A stretch of 5,675 nucleotides of DNA from Acidobacteriaceae bacterium (GCA_003165095.1 PLSH01000079.1:2052-7726), one strand, 5' to 3'. Counted from the first letter of the stretch, positions 1 through 5,675 are shown. A program made the numbers and translations. The notes: generated by a model not told the origin, from the letters alone.

Positions 1-533
1 TCGCCGCGCTTGCGGTCCATGGGATAGAAGCAGAGATACTTTGTGTCGGGCACGGAAGGATGGAGACGGGGGGCCATGGCCTCAGCCTGGCGCTGGAGGG
101 TGGAGTCCACTTCATTCTGCCAGTCGGGAGAATACATTTCCTGACCTTTTTCAGAGGCTGCTTCGTAGGTTTTTCTGCTCGACTCGTAAAGCCCCAGTTC
201 CACCACCGAGACATAGGAATGAACCGGGGTGAGGAACTCGTAGAACTCAGTCTGGGCGAGATCGAGCTCGACCTGGTTCAAGGCATCGAGCGATTCGCGG
301 AAATGGACCAGGATCAAGTCGCCCTTGTGGCCAATCTGGGAGTAGAGAGCGGTCCTCACGAGGGCTTCGCCGGTGGCGCGTTCCAGATCGCCGAGCAAGC
401 GGGCAGCCGCAGCCGCAATGCGTTCGCGGTCAGGTAGGGGAGTTCTGCGCCACGCCTTCCAGTCAAAGCGGAAGAACTGATGCAGGACGCTCGAGCCCTC
501 AAGTGTGAGCGGTACAGGGGGTATCCCAGCCAC
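1..533 (-). CDS. hemQ: Coproheme decarboxylase HemQ/ChdC (chlorite dismutase-like family), partial, 3' end outside window
   Basis: Reading the minus strand from a GTG at 533 gives 177 uninterrupted codons that run off the left edge. The protein fits the chlorite-dismutase-like HemQ family: HQFFRFDW (18-25) at the start of the first strand, IGHKGDLILVHFR (67-79), YVSVVELGLYE (107-117), and the signature YLCFYPMDRKRG (166-177). Family members convert iron-coproporphyrin III to heme b by two oxidative decarboxylations, the last step of the coproporphyrin-dependent heme pathway, in the cytosol. Tyr170 sits where the radical-forming catalytic tyrosine lies. The Lys usually four residues after it (YPMSK) is Arg174 here. 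The proximal His and the C-terminal third lie outside the window. The GTG start is chosen because AGGAGG (538-543) lies 4 bases upstream, no ATG lies near, and it gives a normal N-terminus. It is divergent from dedA. Confidence in the family is high; substrate is inferred from the family. Confidence 0.9.
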   Translation of the reverse strand, partial: MAGIPPVPLTLEGSSVLHQFFRFDWKAWRRTPLPDRERIAAAAARLLGDLERATGEALVRTALYSQIGHKGDLILVHFRESLDALNQVELDLAQTEFYEFLTPVHSYVSVVELGLYESSRKTYEAASEKGQEMYSPDWQNEVDSTLQRQAEAMAPRLHPSVPDTKYLCFYPMDRKRG

Positions 534-537
534 AAGA

Positions 538-584
538 CCTCCTCAGAATGTGAAGCTTATACAAACCATCTTAACAAATTGCAA
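538..584 (-). promoter_or_regulatory. sigma70-type promoter and ribosome binding site of hemQ
   Basis: On the minus strand a -35 box TTGCAA (584-579) and a -10 box TATAAG (561-556) are separated by exactly 17 bases. Transcription would begin near 549. A full AGGAGG (543-538) lies 4 bases before the GTG start at 533. The leader would therefore be only about 16 bases, with room for the ribosome binding site and nothing else. The match to consensus is good for a GC-rich genome and the spacing to the gene is right, but the start site is inferred. Confidence 0.6.
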
Positions 585-672
585 ATGCAGACGTGTGCAG
601 GGTTTTTCCAATCATAATCGAATCGCAGGAAGGGGATACAGCTCATCATGGACCTATATACTGAGAAGGCTC

Positions 673-1311
673 ATGAACGAGAAGATCCTGGCCCTGCTAT
701 TCGAATTCGTAACCCATGTTATACGGGCCGGCGGGTACGCCGGTATTGTTGCGCTGATGGGGATCGAATCGGCCTGCATCCCGCTGCCTTCAGAGATCAT
801 CATGCCGTTCGCGGGGTACCTGGTATTCAAGGGGTACTTCAATCTTTTCTGGGTTGCGACGGCGGGCGCGGCGGGGTGCAACCTGGGATCGCTGGTGGCG
901 TACTGGATTGGAGCCAGGGGCGGCCGGCCGCTGGTGGAGCGCTATGGCAACTGGGTGCTGATGAGCCACCGCGACCTGGATCGCATGACGCGATTCTTTG
1001 AGCAACACGGGTCTATTACTGTGCTGCTGGCGCGGCTGCTGCCGGTGGTGCGCACGTTCATTGCGTTTCCGGCAGGAATTGCGCGCATGCCGCAGCTTCG
1101 GTTTCATGTGTACACATTCCTGGGCTCATGGCCGTGGTGCTTTGCCCTGGCGTACGCAGGCAACAAGCTGGGCGAGAGATGGAATTCCGACCCGCGATTC
1201 GAGCAGATATTCCACCGCTTTCACCTGGCAGTGGAGATTGCAATTCTGGCGGCATTTGTGTGGTTTGTGTGGACGCACGTGCGGCGGAGAAAAGAAGCAA
1301 ATGCGGCCTGA
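673..1311 (+). CDS. DedA-family membrane protein (SNARE-associated/VTT domain)
   Basis: The 212-residue length is usual for DedA proteins. Family marks are ESACIPLPSE (32-41) in the first re-entrant region, followed by FAGYL, and the second signature ARLLPVVRTFIAFPAG (120-135) with Arg121, Pro124, Arg127 and the closing AG. Hydrophobic stretches near 10-31, 42-80, 115-137, 145-165 and 186-202 indicate an inner-membrane protein, ending in a basic tail (HVRRRKEANAA). DedA proteins act in lipid-carrier recycling; some members translocate undecaprenyl phosphate across the inner membrane, and others affect membrane potential and drug tolerance. The exact substrate here is unknown. The ATG at 673 is preferred because GAGAAGG lies just upstream (spacing only 3 bases) and the domain begins there; the frame stays open upstream to 505, but that part is not DedA-like. 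A weak -10-like CATAAT at 613-618 has no convincing -35. The inositol phosphate synthase follows 92 bases downstream. Confidence 0.9.
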   Translation: MNEKILALLFEFVTHVIRAGGYAGIVALMGIESACIPLPSEIIMPFAGYLVFKGYFNLFWVATAGAAGCNLGSLVAYWIGARGGRPLVERYGNWVLMSHRDLDRMTRFFEQHGSITVLLARLLPVVRTFIAFPAGIARMPQLRFHVYTFLGSWPWCFALAYAGNKLGERWNSDPRFEQIFHRFHLAVEIAILAAFVWFVWTHVRRRKEANAA

Positions 1312-1335
1312 GCAGGAAAGCGAAAGCCGCGCGTG

Positions 1336-1349
1336 GCCGCCATGGCGGC
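1336..1349. repeat. Perfect 14-base palindrome between dedA and ino1
   Basis: GCCGCCATGGCGGC reads the same on both strands. It lies 25 bases after the dedA stop and 55 bases before the inositol phosphate synthase start. No T run follows, so it is not a standard terminator. It could be a protein binding site, could slightly affect the linking transcript, or could be chance in GC-rich DNA. Confidence 0.35.
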
Positions 1350-1403
1350 TGAAGGAATCAGAGGAAACTGAAAACAACAAGCGAAGGAAGGTTGGGAGAG
1401 ACA

Positions 1404-2750
1404 ATGCAAAGCGAAGAGCAAGGCGGCCAGAAGACCGCCGCAGCAACCGGAATTGAGCCCGCCAAGGGGAAACTGGGCGTGATGGTGGTGGGCCTTGGCG
1501 CCGTGGCCACCACGATGATTGCGGGCGTGGAAGCGGTGCGTCGCGGGCTGGCCAAGCCGATCGGCTCGCTGACCCAGATGGGAACGATCCGGCTGGGCAA
1601 GCGCACCGATAACACGTCCCCGCTGATCAGGGATTTTGTGCCCCTGGCAGATTTGAAGGATGTGGTTTTCACGGGCTGGGATATTTTCGAGGACAACGTG
1701 TACGAGGCGGCCGCGCACGCCGCGGTGCTGGACAAGGAAACGCTGGCCAAGCTGAAACCGTATCTGGAAAGCATCCTGCCGCTGCCGGCGGTTTTTGACC
1801 AGTACTACGTGAAGCGCCTGCATGGAACGCATGTGAAGAAGGGCAAGAACAAGCGCGACCTGGCCGACCAGGTGATTGCGGACATTCGGGCCTTCAGGAA
1901 GACGGTGGACCGGGTGGTGATGATCTGGGCCGCATCGACAGAGATCTTCATGGAGCCGGCGGCGGTGCACCAGACGATCGAAGCGTTCGAGAAGGGTCTT
2001 GAAAACGACGACATCGGCATTCCGCCGTCACAGATCTATGCGTATGCGGCGCTGAGCGAGGGAGTGCCTTTTGCCAATGGCGCGCCCAACCTGACAGTTG
2101 ACATTCCGGCGCTGATCGAGCTCTCGAAGAAGAACGCCGCTCCCATCTGCGGCAAGGACTTCAAGACCGGGCAGACGTTTATGAAGACGGTGCTGGCGCC
2201 GGCGTTCAAAGCGCGCATGATCGGCGTTTCGGGATGGTTCTCGACCAACATCCTGGGCAATCGGGACGGGGAAGTGCTGGACGATCCGGAGTCGTTCAAG
2301 ACCAAGGAAGAGTCCAAGCTGGGGTCGCTCGATTACATCTTTCAGCCGGAGCTTTACCCGGATCTTTACAAGGACATCTACCACAAGATCCGCATCAACT
2401 ACTATCCTCCGCGGGGCGACGAAAAGGAGGCGTGGGACAACATCGACATCTTCGGGTGGCTGGGCTATCCGATGCAGATCAAGGTGAATTTTCTGTGCCG
2501 CGATTCGATTCTTGCTGCGCCGATCGCGCTGGACCTGGTGCTGTTCCTGGACCTGGCGAAGCGCACGCCGGAGCTGAGATCGATCGGGATTCAGGAGTGG
2601 CTGAGCTTCTATCTGAAGTCGCCGCAAACCGCCGCGGGACTTTATCCGGAGCACGATCTGTTCATCCAGTCGATGAAGCTGAAGAACACGCTTCGTCACA
2701 TCATGGGGCAGGAGCTGATTACGCACCTGGGGCTGGAATACTACGACTGA
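1404..2750 (+). CDS. ino1: myo-Inositol-1-phosphate synthase (inositol-3-phosphate synthase)
   Basis: This 448-residue protein is a complete bacterial MIPS. It converts D-glucose 6-phosphate to 1D-myo-inositol 3-phosphate by an internal NAD-dependent oxidation, aldol cyclisation and reduction, supplying inositol for lipids or compatible solutes. The Rossmann segment has VVGLGAVATT (28-37). Further family marks are DNTSPL (69-74), IWAASTE (174-180), GKDFKTGQT (250-258), NILGNRDG (282-289) and RDSILAAPIALD (366-377). By alignment from memory to the yeast enzyme, the catalytic lysines map to Lys301 and Lys305 (KEESK), Lys341 (GDEK) and Lys405 (LKSP), all present, so the enzyme should be active. 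ATG 1404 is chosen with GGGAGAG just upstream; a TTG at 1392 would add four residues. It follows dedA with no terminator seen between and ends before a strong terminator. No phosphatidylinositol synthase or inositol monophosphatase gene is in the window, so the end product is not shown. Confidence 0.95.
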   Translation: MQSEEQGGQKTAAATGIEPAKGKLGVMVVGLGAVATTMIAGVEAVRRGLAKPIGSLTQMGTIRLGKRTDNTSPLIRDFVPLADLKDVVFTGWDIFEDNVYEAAAHAAVLDKETLAKLKPYLESILPLPAVFDQYYVKRLHGTHVKKGKNKRDLADQVIADIRAFRKTVDRVVMIWAASTEIFMEPAAVHQTIEAFEKGLENDDIGIPPSQIYAYAALSEGVPFANGAPNLTVDIPALIELSKKNAAPICGKDFKTGQTFMKTVLAPAFKARMIGVSGWFSTNILGNRDGEVLDDPESFKTKEESKLGSLDYIFQPELYPDLYKDIYHKIRINYYPPRGDEKEAWDNIDIFGWLGYPMQIKVNFLCRDSILAAPIALDLVLFLDLAKRTPELRSIGIQEWLSFYLKSPQTAAGLYPEHDLFIQSMKLKNTLRHIMGQELITHLGLEYYD

Positions 2751-2779
2751 GGACTTTAGAGCTAATGGGAGTCCAACAC

Positions 2780-2812
2780 AAAAAAGCTCCGGCGATGGCC
2801 GGAGCTTTTTTT
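2780..2812. terminator. Strong bidirectional rho-independent terminator
   Basis: The arms GCTCCGGC (2786-2793) and GCCGGAGC (2798-2805) form a perfect 8-bp GC-rich stem with a GATG tetraloop. Six A residues (2780-2785) precede it and seven T residues (2806-2812) follow, so it has a U tract on either strand. It lies 30 bases after the ino1 stop and 20 bases after the stop of the convergent gene at 2832, and it can serve both. Confidence 0.93.
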
Positions 2813-2831
2813 GTCGATACGGCGAAACGGA

Positions 2832-3659
2832 CTAGGCCAGCAGGGCGGCGTGCTCCATCATGTGCAGGACCGGCGCGGCGGCATCGGCTGCGTGGACGGG
2901 AGCAGGAATGGCAGCGGGTTGAGGCTGCGGATGGCCGTTGCGGGTGAGCCGGTGCACAAAGTGGTAGGGCGGCCAGGGACCGGAGATCTGCATGTGGCAC
3001 TCGCGCAGCATGGCGCTGGTGGTGGCAAATTTGTTCTGGTAGCGCTCCACGCATTTGCGATCGATCAGGTGGGAGATGTCCAGCACCATTTTGCCGCTAT
3101 CCGTGAGCCGGCAACTGACTTCCTCATCGAGGGGCAGGAAGAGGCGGTGCATCTGGAAGCTGACGGCGCGGGCACGGGTTTGGCGCTCGCGTGTCCTGGT
3201 TGCGCTTTCGCGCAGGTTGCTCAGGTATTCGCGGCCCACGCTCTCGGCGGGCTGATGGCGCTCGACCTCGCGGCCGCAACAGTCGTCGACAAATATCTTC
3301 AGGTGCATTTCGGTCTTGCCGCGCAGCTTGTCGATGTTTCCGAGAAACTGTCGCTGGTTGGATCGAATGGATTTGCGAAGCGCTTCATCGTCGCCGAAGA
3401 CGGTTCCAAAGCGGAACGGAAGGACGGTGGAATGCTGAAAGCAATCGGCAATCACGCGGGCATGATCGACGCCGGATTTCTGGTTGAGGGTCTCCTGTGG
3501 ATTGTGCTCGCTGACGATGATTGCGAGGTCACTGGCGGGATATAAGAAGACTTGATTTCCGCTTACTCCAAGGACAGATTCCATCGGTACTGGTTTACGA
3601 TGACGAGCGAGTTCAGGAAAGGCTTGCTTTTCCCCGATGCAGTAGGCATACCATGCCAT
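2832..3659 (-). CDS. GvpL/GvpF-family gas vesicle protein, lone copy
   Basis: This 275-residue protein matches the GvpL/GvpF family: a short N-terminal strand WYAYCIG (3-9), STVLPFRFGTVF (77-88), DKLRGKTEMHLKIF (110-123), REYLSNLR (143-150) and the C-terminal signature ISGPWPPYHFV (225-235). In gas-vesicle organisms GvpF and GvpL are accessory proteins that bind the shell protein GvpA during assembly. No gvpA, gvpN, gvpK or other gvp gene is present here, so gas vesicle formation cannot be claimed; family members outside such clusters have no settled role that I know of. After the domain the protein has a Pro/His/Ala-rich tail (241-275). The start at 3659 (ATG) has GGAG 9 bases upstream. It converges on ino1 and shares its terminator. 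A long gene-free stretch lies upstream, so it is probably transcribed alone. Confidence 0.88.
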   Translation of the reverse strand: MAWYAYCIGEKQAFPELARHRKPVPMESVLGVSGNQVFLYPASDLAIIVSEHNPQETLNQKSGVDHARVIADCFQHSTVLPFRFGTVFGDDEALRKSIRSNQRQFLGNIDKLRGKTEMHLKIFVDDCCGREVERHQPAESVGREYLSNLRESATRTRERQTRARAVSFQMHRLFLPLDEEVSCRLTDSGKMVLDISHLIDRKCVERYQNKFATTSAMLRECHMQISGPWPPYHFVHRLTRNGHPQPQPAAIPAPVHAADAAAPVLHMMEHAALLA

Positions 3660-3676
3660 GGCGAGACACTCCGATC

Positions 3677-3700
3677 GCGGCGTGGGCTAAAAAGCGCCGC
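3677..3700 (-). promoter_or_regulatory. Leader hairpin just upstream of the GvpL/GvpF ribosome binding site
   Basis: GCGGCG (3677-3682) and CGCCGC (3695-3700) form a 6-bp GC stem with a 12-base loop. It lies 17 bases upstream of the ATG, just before the GGAG ribosome binding site. On the minus strand the loop contains a run of five T residues. It could tune translation, or be chance. Confidence 0.3.
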
Positions 3701-3869
3701 TCGTTGGTGAAGCTCTGTGAACTTGGGAACAACTGCATACATATTTGGGACAGAAATCGGGTCATATATAGGCGACCCAACCGGAATAGTAGCCCTCTGA
3801 AAATACGACTGGCAACAGCGGCCGTCACAAAGATGGGCAAGGTTAGCAAATAGGCCAAGGATCGTATTT

Positions 3870-3897
3870 ATATAACGAACAGAGTTGTGTGTTATAT
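3870..3897. promoter_or_regulatory. 28-base imperfect dyad, possible operator
   Basis: ATATAAC (3870-3876) and GTTATAT (3891-3897) are perfect inverted arms. The symmetry continues inwards with one G-T pair, one mismatch and three more pairs (ACA with TGT) around a 4-base centre. The size and symmetry suit a dimeric regulator, and it overlaps a TATATA string in the probable control region of the GvpL/GvpF gene. It could instead form an RNA hairpin. The regulator is unknown. Confidence 0.35.
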
Positions 3898-4004
3898 GAA
3901 TGTAGTTGAGTCTCTGGACTGAAAAGGGCCATAACGCCTTGCAAATCCATTGAATGCGGCCGGGGGGTGAAACACTGCCAAAGCCAGTGAGGGTACATGC
4001 GGCA

Positions 4005-4030
4005 GGCTCCAAGCGCGCGCGTGAGGAGCC
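4005..4030 (-). terminator. Weak hairpin after the 4046-4783 gene
   Basis: GGCTCC (4005-4010) and GGAGCC (4025-4030) can pair around a loop made largely of alternating GC. It lies 16 bases past the stop of the minus-strand gene, where a terminator would be expected, but no T run follows on that strand. A rho-independent terminator is therefore doubtful. Confidence 0.25.
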
Positions 4031-4045
4031 CGGAGGACAGAGAGG

Positions 4046-4783
4046 CTACGGAATTATCCGCTCGAAGTGAAGAAACAGAAGTAGATTGAGGACGATTGAG
4101 ACTGCCAGAAGCCCCAGGGCGGCAGCGGCGACGAGGTTGATCTTTTTGCCCACCGACCTCAGGTCGTCGAGCATTTCCTGTTGTTCCAGGGTATTGCGGT
4201 CGGTGGCTTCACGGACCCGCTGCAACTGGTCTTCAACCTTCTTGAGCGAGGTATTCTGGTCCGCAATCTGGCCGAGGAGTTCGCGATGTTGGGTTTGAAG
4301 CTCAGCCAGGCTGTTCTCCAGAGGAAAAAGGTTGACCGGCGGACGGGGCGGCCCAAGGACGTTGGAGACGGCGGTACCGATCTGGCCGTCAAGAAGCGGC
4401 AGGACCTTTTGCACGAAGGGCAGCGTGGCGCGCAGGGCGCCGAGGACGCGCTCCAGTCCGGAGGGGCGCTCGGGCGGCGGCGCGGCAAGAGAGGAACCGG
4501 TGAGCGCGCGCATCGGTTCAGGCACAGGCGGGGCAGGCACAGGCGAGATGCGCCCTGGGGCGCGAGGTTCAGGTTGCGCTGAAGCGTGGCCGGCACTTAC
4601 CGGCGGCAGCGGCGACACGGACGCACGCGGGCGCGGTTCCTCGATAACAGGGCGTGGCTCCACTGTTCCCGGATGCAGGTCTTCAAAACCCGGATGAGGC
4701 TCAATCTGGTCTGGATACAGCTCTTCGTGGCCCGGTGGCCAGAGATCCTCATCGCTCAACCAAATACCCTTTACCTGATTCAT
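4046..4783 (-). CDS. Unrecognised protein: Pro/Glu-rich repeats, coiled coil, C-terminal membrane anchor
   Basis: I do not recognise this 245-residue protein. Its layout is clear. Residues 11-50 are acidic and Pro-rich with an imperfect 14-residue repeat; 51-108 are a Pro/Ala/Arg-rich low-complexity linker. A short amphipathic helical part follows (109-144, including LERVLGALRATLPFVQKVLP). Residues 153-212 are predicted coiled coil, rich in Glu, Gln, Leu and Arg with no Pro after 154. About 217-239 form one hydrophobic segment, followed by only a few residues (FERIIP). No signal peptide is seen, so the bulk is probably cytoplasmic and the protein tail-anchored. This suggests an oligomeric scaffold or adaptor at the membrane, which is inference only. 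The ATG at 4783 is supported by GAAGGAAG ending 3 bases upstream. It is divergent from the DUF502 gene and may share control with it. Confidence 0.75.
   Translation of the reverse strand: MNQVKGIWLSDEDLWPPGHEELYPDQIEPHPGFEDLHPGTVEPRPVIEEPRPRASVSPLPPVSAGHASAQPEPRAPGRISPVPAPPVPEPMRALTGSSLAAPPPERPSGLERVLGALRATLPFVQKVLPLLDGQIGTAVSNVLGPPRPPVNLFPLENSLAELQTQHRELLGQIADQNTSLKKVEDQLQRVREATDRNTLEQQEMLDDLRSVGKKINLVAAAALGLLAVSIVLNLLLFLHFERIIP
4643..4726 (-). repeat. Imperfect 14-residue tandem repeat inside the unrecognised protein
   Basis: Two adjacent units, EELYPDQIEPHPGF (residues 20-33) and EDLHPGTVEPRPVI (34-47), share the pattern E-x-L-x-P-x-x-(I/V)-E-P-x-P. A third, decayed unit starts at EEPRP (48-52), and DEDLWPPG (11-18) resembles the head of the unit. 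It is an acidic, proline-spaced motif likely to be unfolded and possibly a binding site for a partner. Confidence 0.6.
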
Positions 4784-4947
4784 AAACTTCCTTCTCTATT
4801 CACTATAAAGGAATCCGCGAAGCGAGGCGGATGGGCGTTTTTCGCAGTTACCCATCGATTCCGGCGTTTTCTGACCACGCGAACCGGCCCCGAGGCGCGC
4901 GCCGGACGGGGTGCCCGATCGCGTATTCTCGTAGCGGAGAGAGATGC
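4784..4947. promoter_or_regulatory. Divergent control region between the unrecognised gene and the DUF502 gene
   Basis: These 164 bases must hold both gene starts. For the minus-strand gene, TATAGT (4807-4802) is a fair -10 box, but no -35 match lies 17 bases upstream. For the plus-strand gene, TATTCT (4924-4929) is weak and too close to the ribosome binding site. An inverted repeat, ATCCGC (4813-4818) with GCGGAT (4827-4832), has a perfect 6-bp stem and an 8-base loop and lies next to the TATAGT box; five T residues follow at 4838-4842. It could be an operator or a weak terminator. Confidence 0.35.
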
Positions 4948-5628
4948 GTGAAACCAGTATTCGCACATAGCCTGCGCAGCTTGCAACGCAACATCCTGGC
5001 AGGGGTCATCACCATCGGACCGCTGTTTGTCACTTACCTGATCTTCAGTTTTCTGCTTGGCGCGCTGGCCAAGGCGGGATTGCCGGTGGTGCAACTGTTT
5101 GCCGCGACTTTTTCTTCCGGCTGGTTCAGCAACCCGTTGCTCGAATCAGCGCTGGCGGTGGTGCTGACGCTGGCCGTACTTTACATCGTGGGCCGGGTTA
5201 CGTCGCTGGTGATCGGACGCCAGGCCTTCGACCTGTTCGAGGCGGTGCTGGAGCGCCTGCCGTTTGTGGCCAAGGTCTACACGTCGGTGCGGCAACTGAT
5301 TGACACGATGATGGCCAAGAAGTCCACGAGCCAGCGCGTGGTGCTGGTGGATTTTCCCATTGTTGGCCAGAAGAGCATCGGATTCCTCACGCGCACGCTG
5401 ACCGACTCAACCAGCGGCGAACTGCTGGCCGCCGTGTTGCTGCCGAACGCCATCAATCCGACCTCGGCGTTTCTGCAGGTGTTGCCCATCAGCCGGGTGA
5501 TCTTGACCGATCTGACGATGGAACAGGCGATGAGCATGCTGATGACGGGAGGGGCAGTGGGTCCGGAGACGATTCGCTATTCACAGCCGGAACCGGTGGC
5601 GGACGAGCCGGGCCTTCGGCCGTCTTAG
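4948..5628 (+). CDS. DUF502-family membrane protein
   Basis: With the GTG start at 4948 the protein is 226 residues, normal for DUF502. A basic N-terminus (HSLRSLQRN) leads into the first membrane segment (about 16-40) with ITIGPLFVTY (21-30). A second segment spans about 64-90. The family pattern follows: LERLPFVAKVYTSVRQ (101-116), VVLVDFPIVGQKSIGFLT (131-148), then a soluble C-terminal part with LLPNAINPTSAFLQVLP and LTMEQAMSMLMTGG, equivalent to the usual small-residue-rich end of the domain. Family function is not established; an inner-membrane location is expected. The frame is open back to 4831, but that part has no family similarity, and GGAG (4936-4939) lies 8 bases before the GTG, so the shorter start is chosen. 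The Pro/Glu-rich end (after 210) is not part of the domain. Confidence 0.88.
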   Translation: MKPVFAHSLRSLQRNILAGVITIGPLFVTYLIFSFLLGALAKAGLPVVQLFAATFSSGWFSNPLLESALAVVLTLAVLYIVGRVTSLVIGRQAFDLFEAVLERLPFVAKVYTSVRQLIDTMMAKKSTSQRVVLVDFPIVGQKSIGFLTRTLTDSTSGELLAAVLLPNAINPTSAFLQVLPISRVILTDLTMEQAMSMLMTGGAVGPETIRYSQPEPVADEPGLRPS

Positions 5629-5675
5629 GTGTCTCGGGGTGCGGTTCGCGTGTGTTTCGATTGTCCCGGGGGCTG

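Larger units (their letters stand above)
3660..4045. other. 386-base gene-free region upstream of the GvpL/GvpF gene
   Basis: No credible gene was found here on either strand. The part from about 3720 to 3910 is visibly richer in A and T than the rest of the window, with several TATATA-type strings (3763-3770 and 3868-3876) that could be -10 boxes for the minus-strand gene, though none has a convincing -35 box at 17 bases. It contains a leader hairpin, a 28-base dyad and a GC hairpin, listed separately, plus a smaller dyad GGGTC/GACCC (3759-3763 and 3774-3778) around one TATATA string. It most likely holds the promoter and control sites of the GvpL/GvpF gene and the end of the transcript of the gene at 4046-4783. 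A small RNA cannot be excluded. Confidence 0.6.

Noticed and set aside
60..437. Plus-strand open frame of 125 codons at the left edge
   Set aside because: It lies opposite hemQ, whose family motifs are clear on the minus strand. The plus-strand product looks like no known family.
505..672. Upstream extension of the DedA frame to 505
   Set aside because: The added 56 residues are not membrane-like or DedA-like, and part of the extension overlaps the start of hemQ and its promoter.
648..1001. Plus-strand ATG at 648 with AGGAAGGGG 12 bases upstream, opening 117 codons
   Set aside because: It runs out of frame through dedA, and its product is an Arg/Gly-rich shadow. The ribosome binding site match is noted, but no conserved protein results.
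2028..2726. Long minus-strand open frame (232 codons) inside ino1
   Set aside because: It is the Arg-rich antisense shadow of a GC-rich gene with clear MIPS motifs on the other strand.
2811..3545. Plus-strand open frame of 244 codons opposite the GvpL/GvpF gene
   Set aside because: It is a shadow: the minus strand has the family signatures, a ribosome binding site and a matching terminator.
3563..4012. Minus-strand open frame of 149 codons spanning the gene-free region
   Set aside because: It starts at a TTG without a good ribosome binding site, overlaps the GvpL/GvpF start by about 97 bases in another frame, and has a mixed composition without recognisable motifs.
3660..4045. tRNA or insertion-sequence remnant in the gene-free region
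   Set aside because: No cloverleaf, conserved T-arm string, terminal inverted repeats with target duplication, or transposase fragment could be found by eye.
4831..4947. N-terminal extension of the DUF502 frame to an ATG at 4831
   Set aside because: The 39 extra residues have no family match, no ribosome binding site is visible before 4831, and a good one precedes the GTG at 4948.

Overview
The window is compact, GC-rich bacterial chromosome carrying five protein-coding genes, one of them cut by the left edge. There are no RNA genes, insertion sequences, CRISPR arrays or phage genes that I can see. The gene mix (HemQ-type coproheme decarboxylase, bacterial myo-inositol-1-phosphate synthase, DedA protein, a lone GvpL/GvpF-family protein, a DUF502 membrane protein) and the codon style suggest a Gram-negative soil lineage such as Acidobacteriota. 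That placement is an inference from gene content and would need a homology search to settle.

Left part (1-672): the minus strand carries most of hemQ/chdC, starting at a GTG at 533 and running out of the window at base 1. A good sigma70-type promoter and a strong ribosome binding site precede it. The short interval to 672 also serves the divergent dedA gene.

Centre-left (673-2812): a DedA-family membrane protein and then a full-length inositol-1-phosphate synthase lie on the plus strand 92 bases apart, with no terminator seen between them, so they may be cotranscribed. A strong hairpin flanked by A and T runs (2780-2812) ends this unit and can also end the convergent gene to its right.

Centre-right (2832-4045): a GvpL/GvpF gas-vesicle-family gene on the minus strand, with no other gas vesicle gene in the window. 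Upstream of it is a 386-base gene-free stretch that is partly AT-rich and holds several dyad symmetries, probably its control region.

Right part (4046-5675): an unrecognised minus-strand protein with a Pro/Glu-rich repeat region, a coiled coil and a C-terminal membrane anchor, divergent from a plus-strand DUF502 membrane protein. The last 47 bases (5629-5675) hold nothing I can identify.

Taken together, heme synthesis, lipid-carrier or envelope transport, inositol lipid or solute precursor synthesis and two membrane proteins look like ordinary chromosomal housekeeping and envelope genes. I did not find a convincing new multi-gene system. The most unusual items are the lone GvpL/GvpF gene with its long upstream region and the unrecognised tail-anchored repeat protein.
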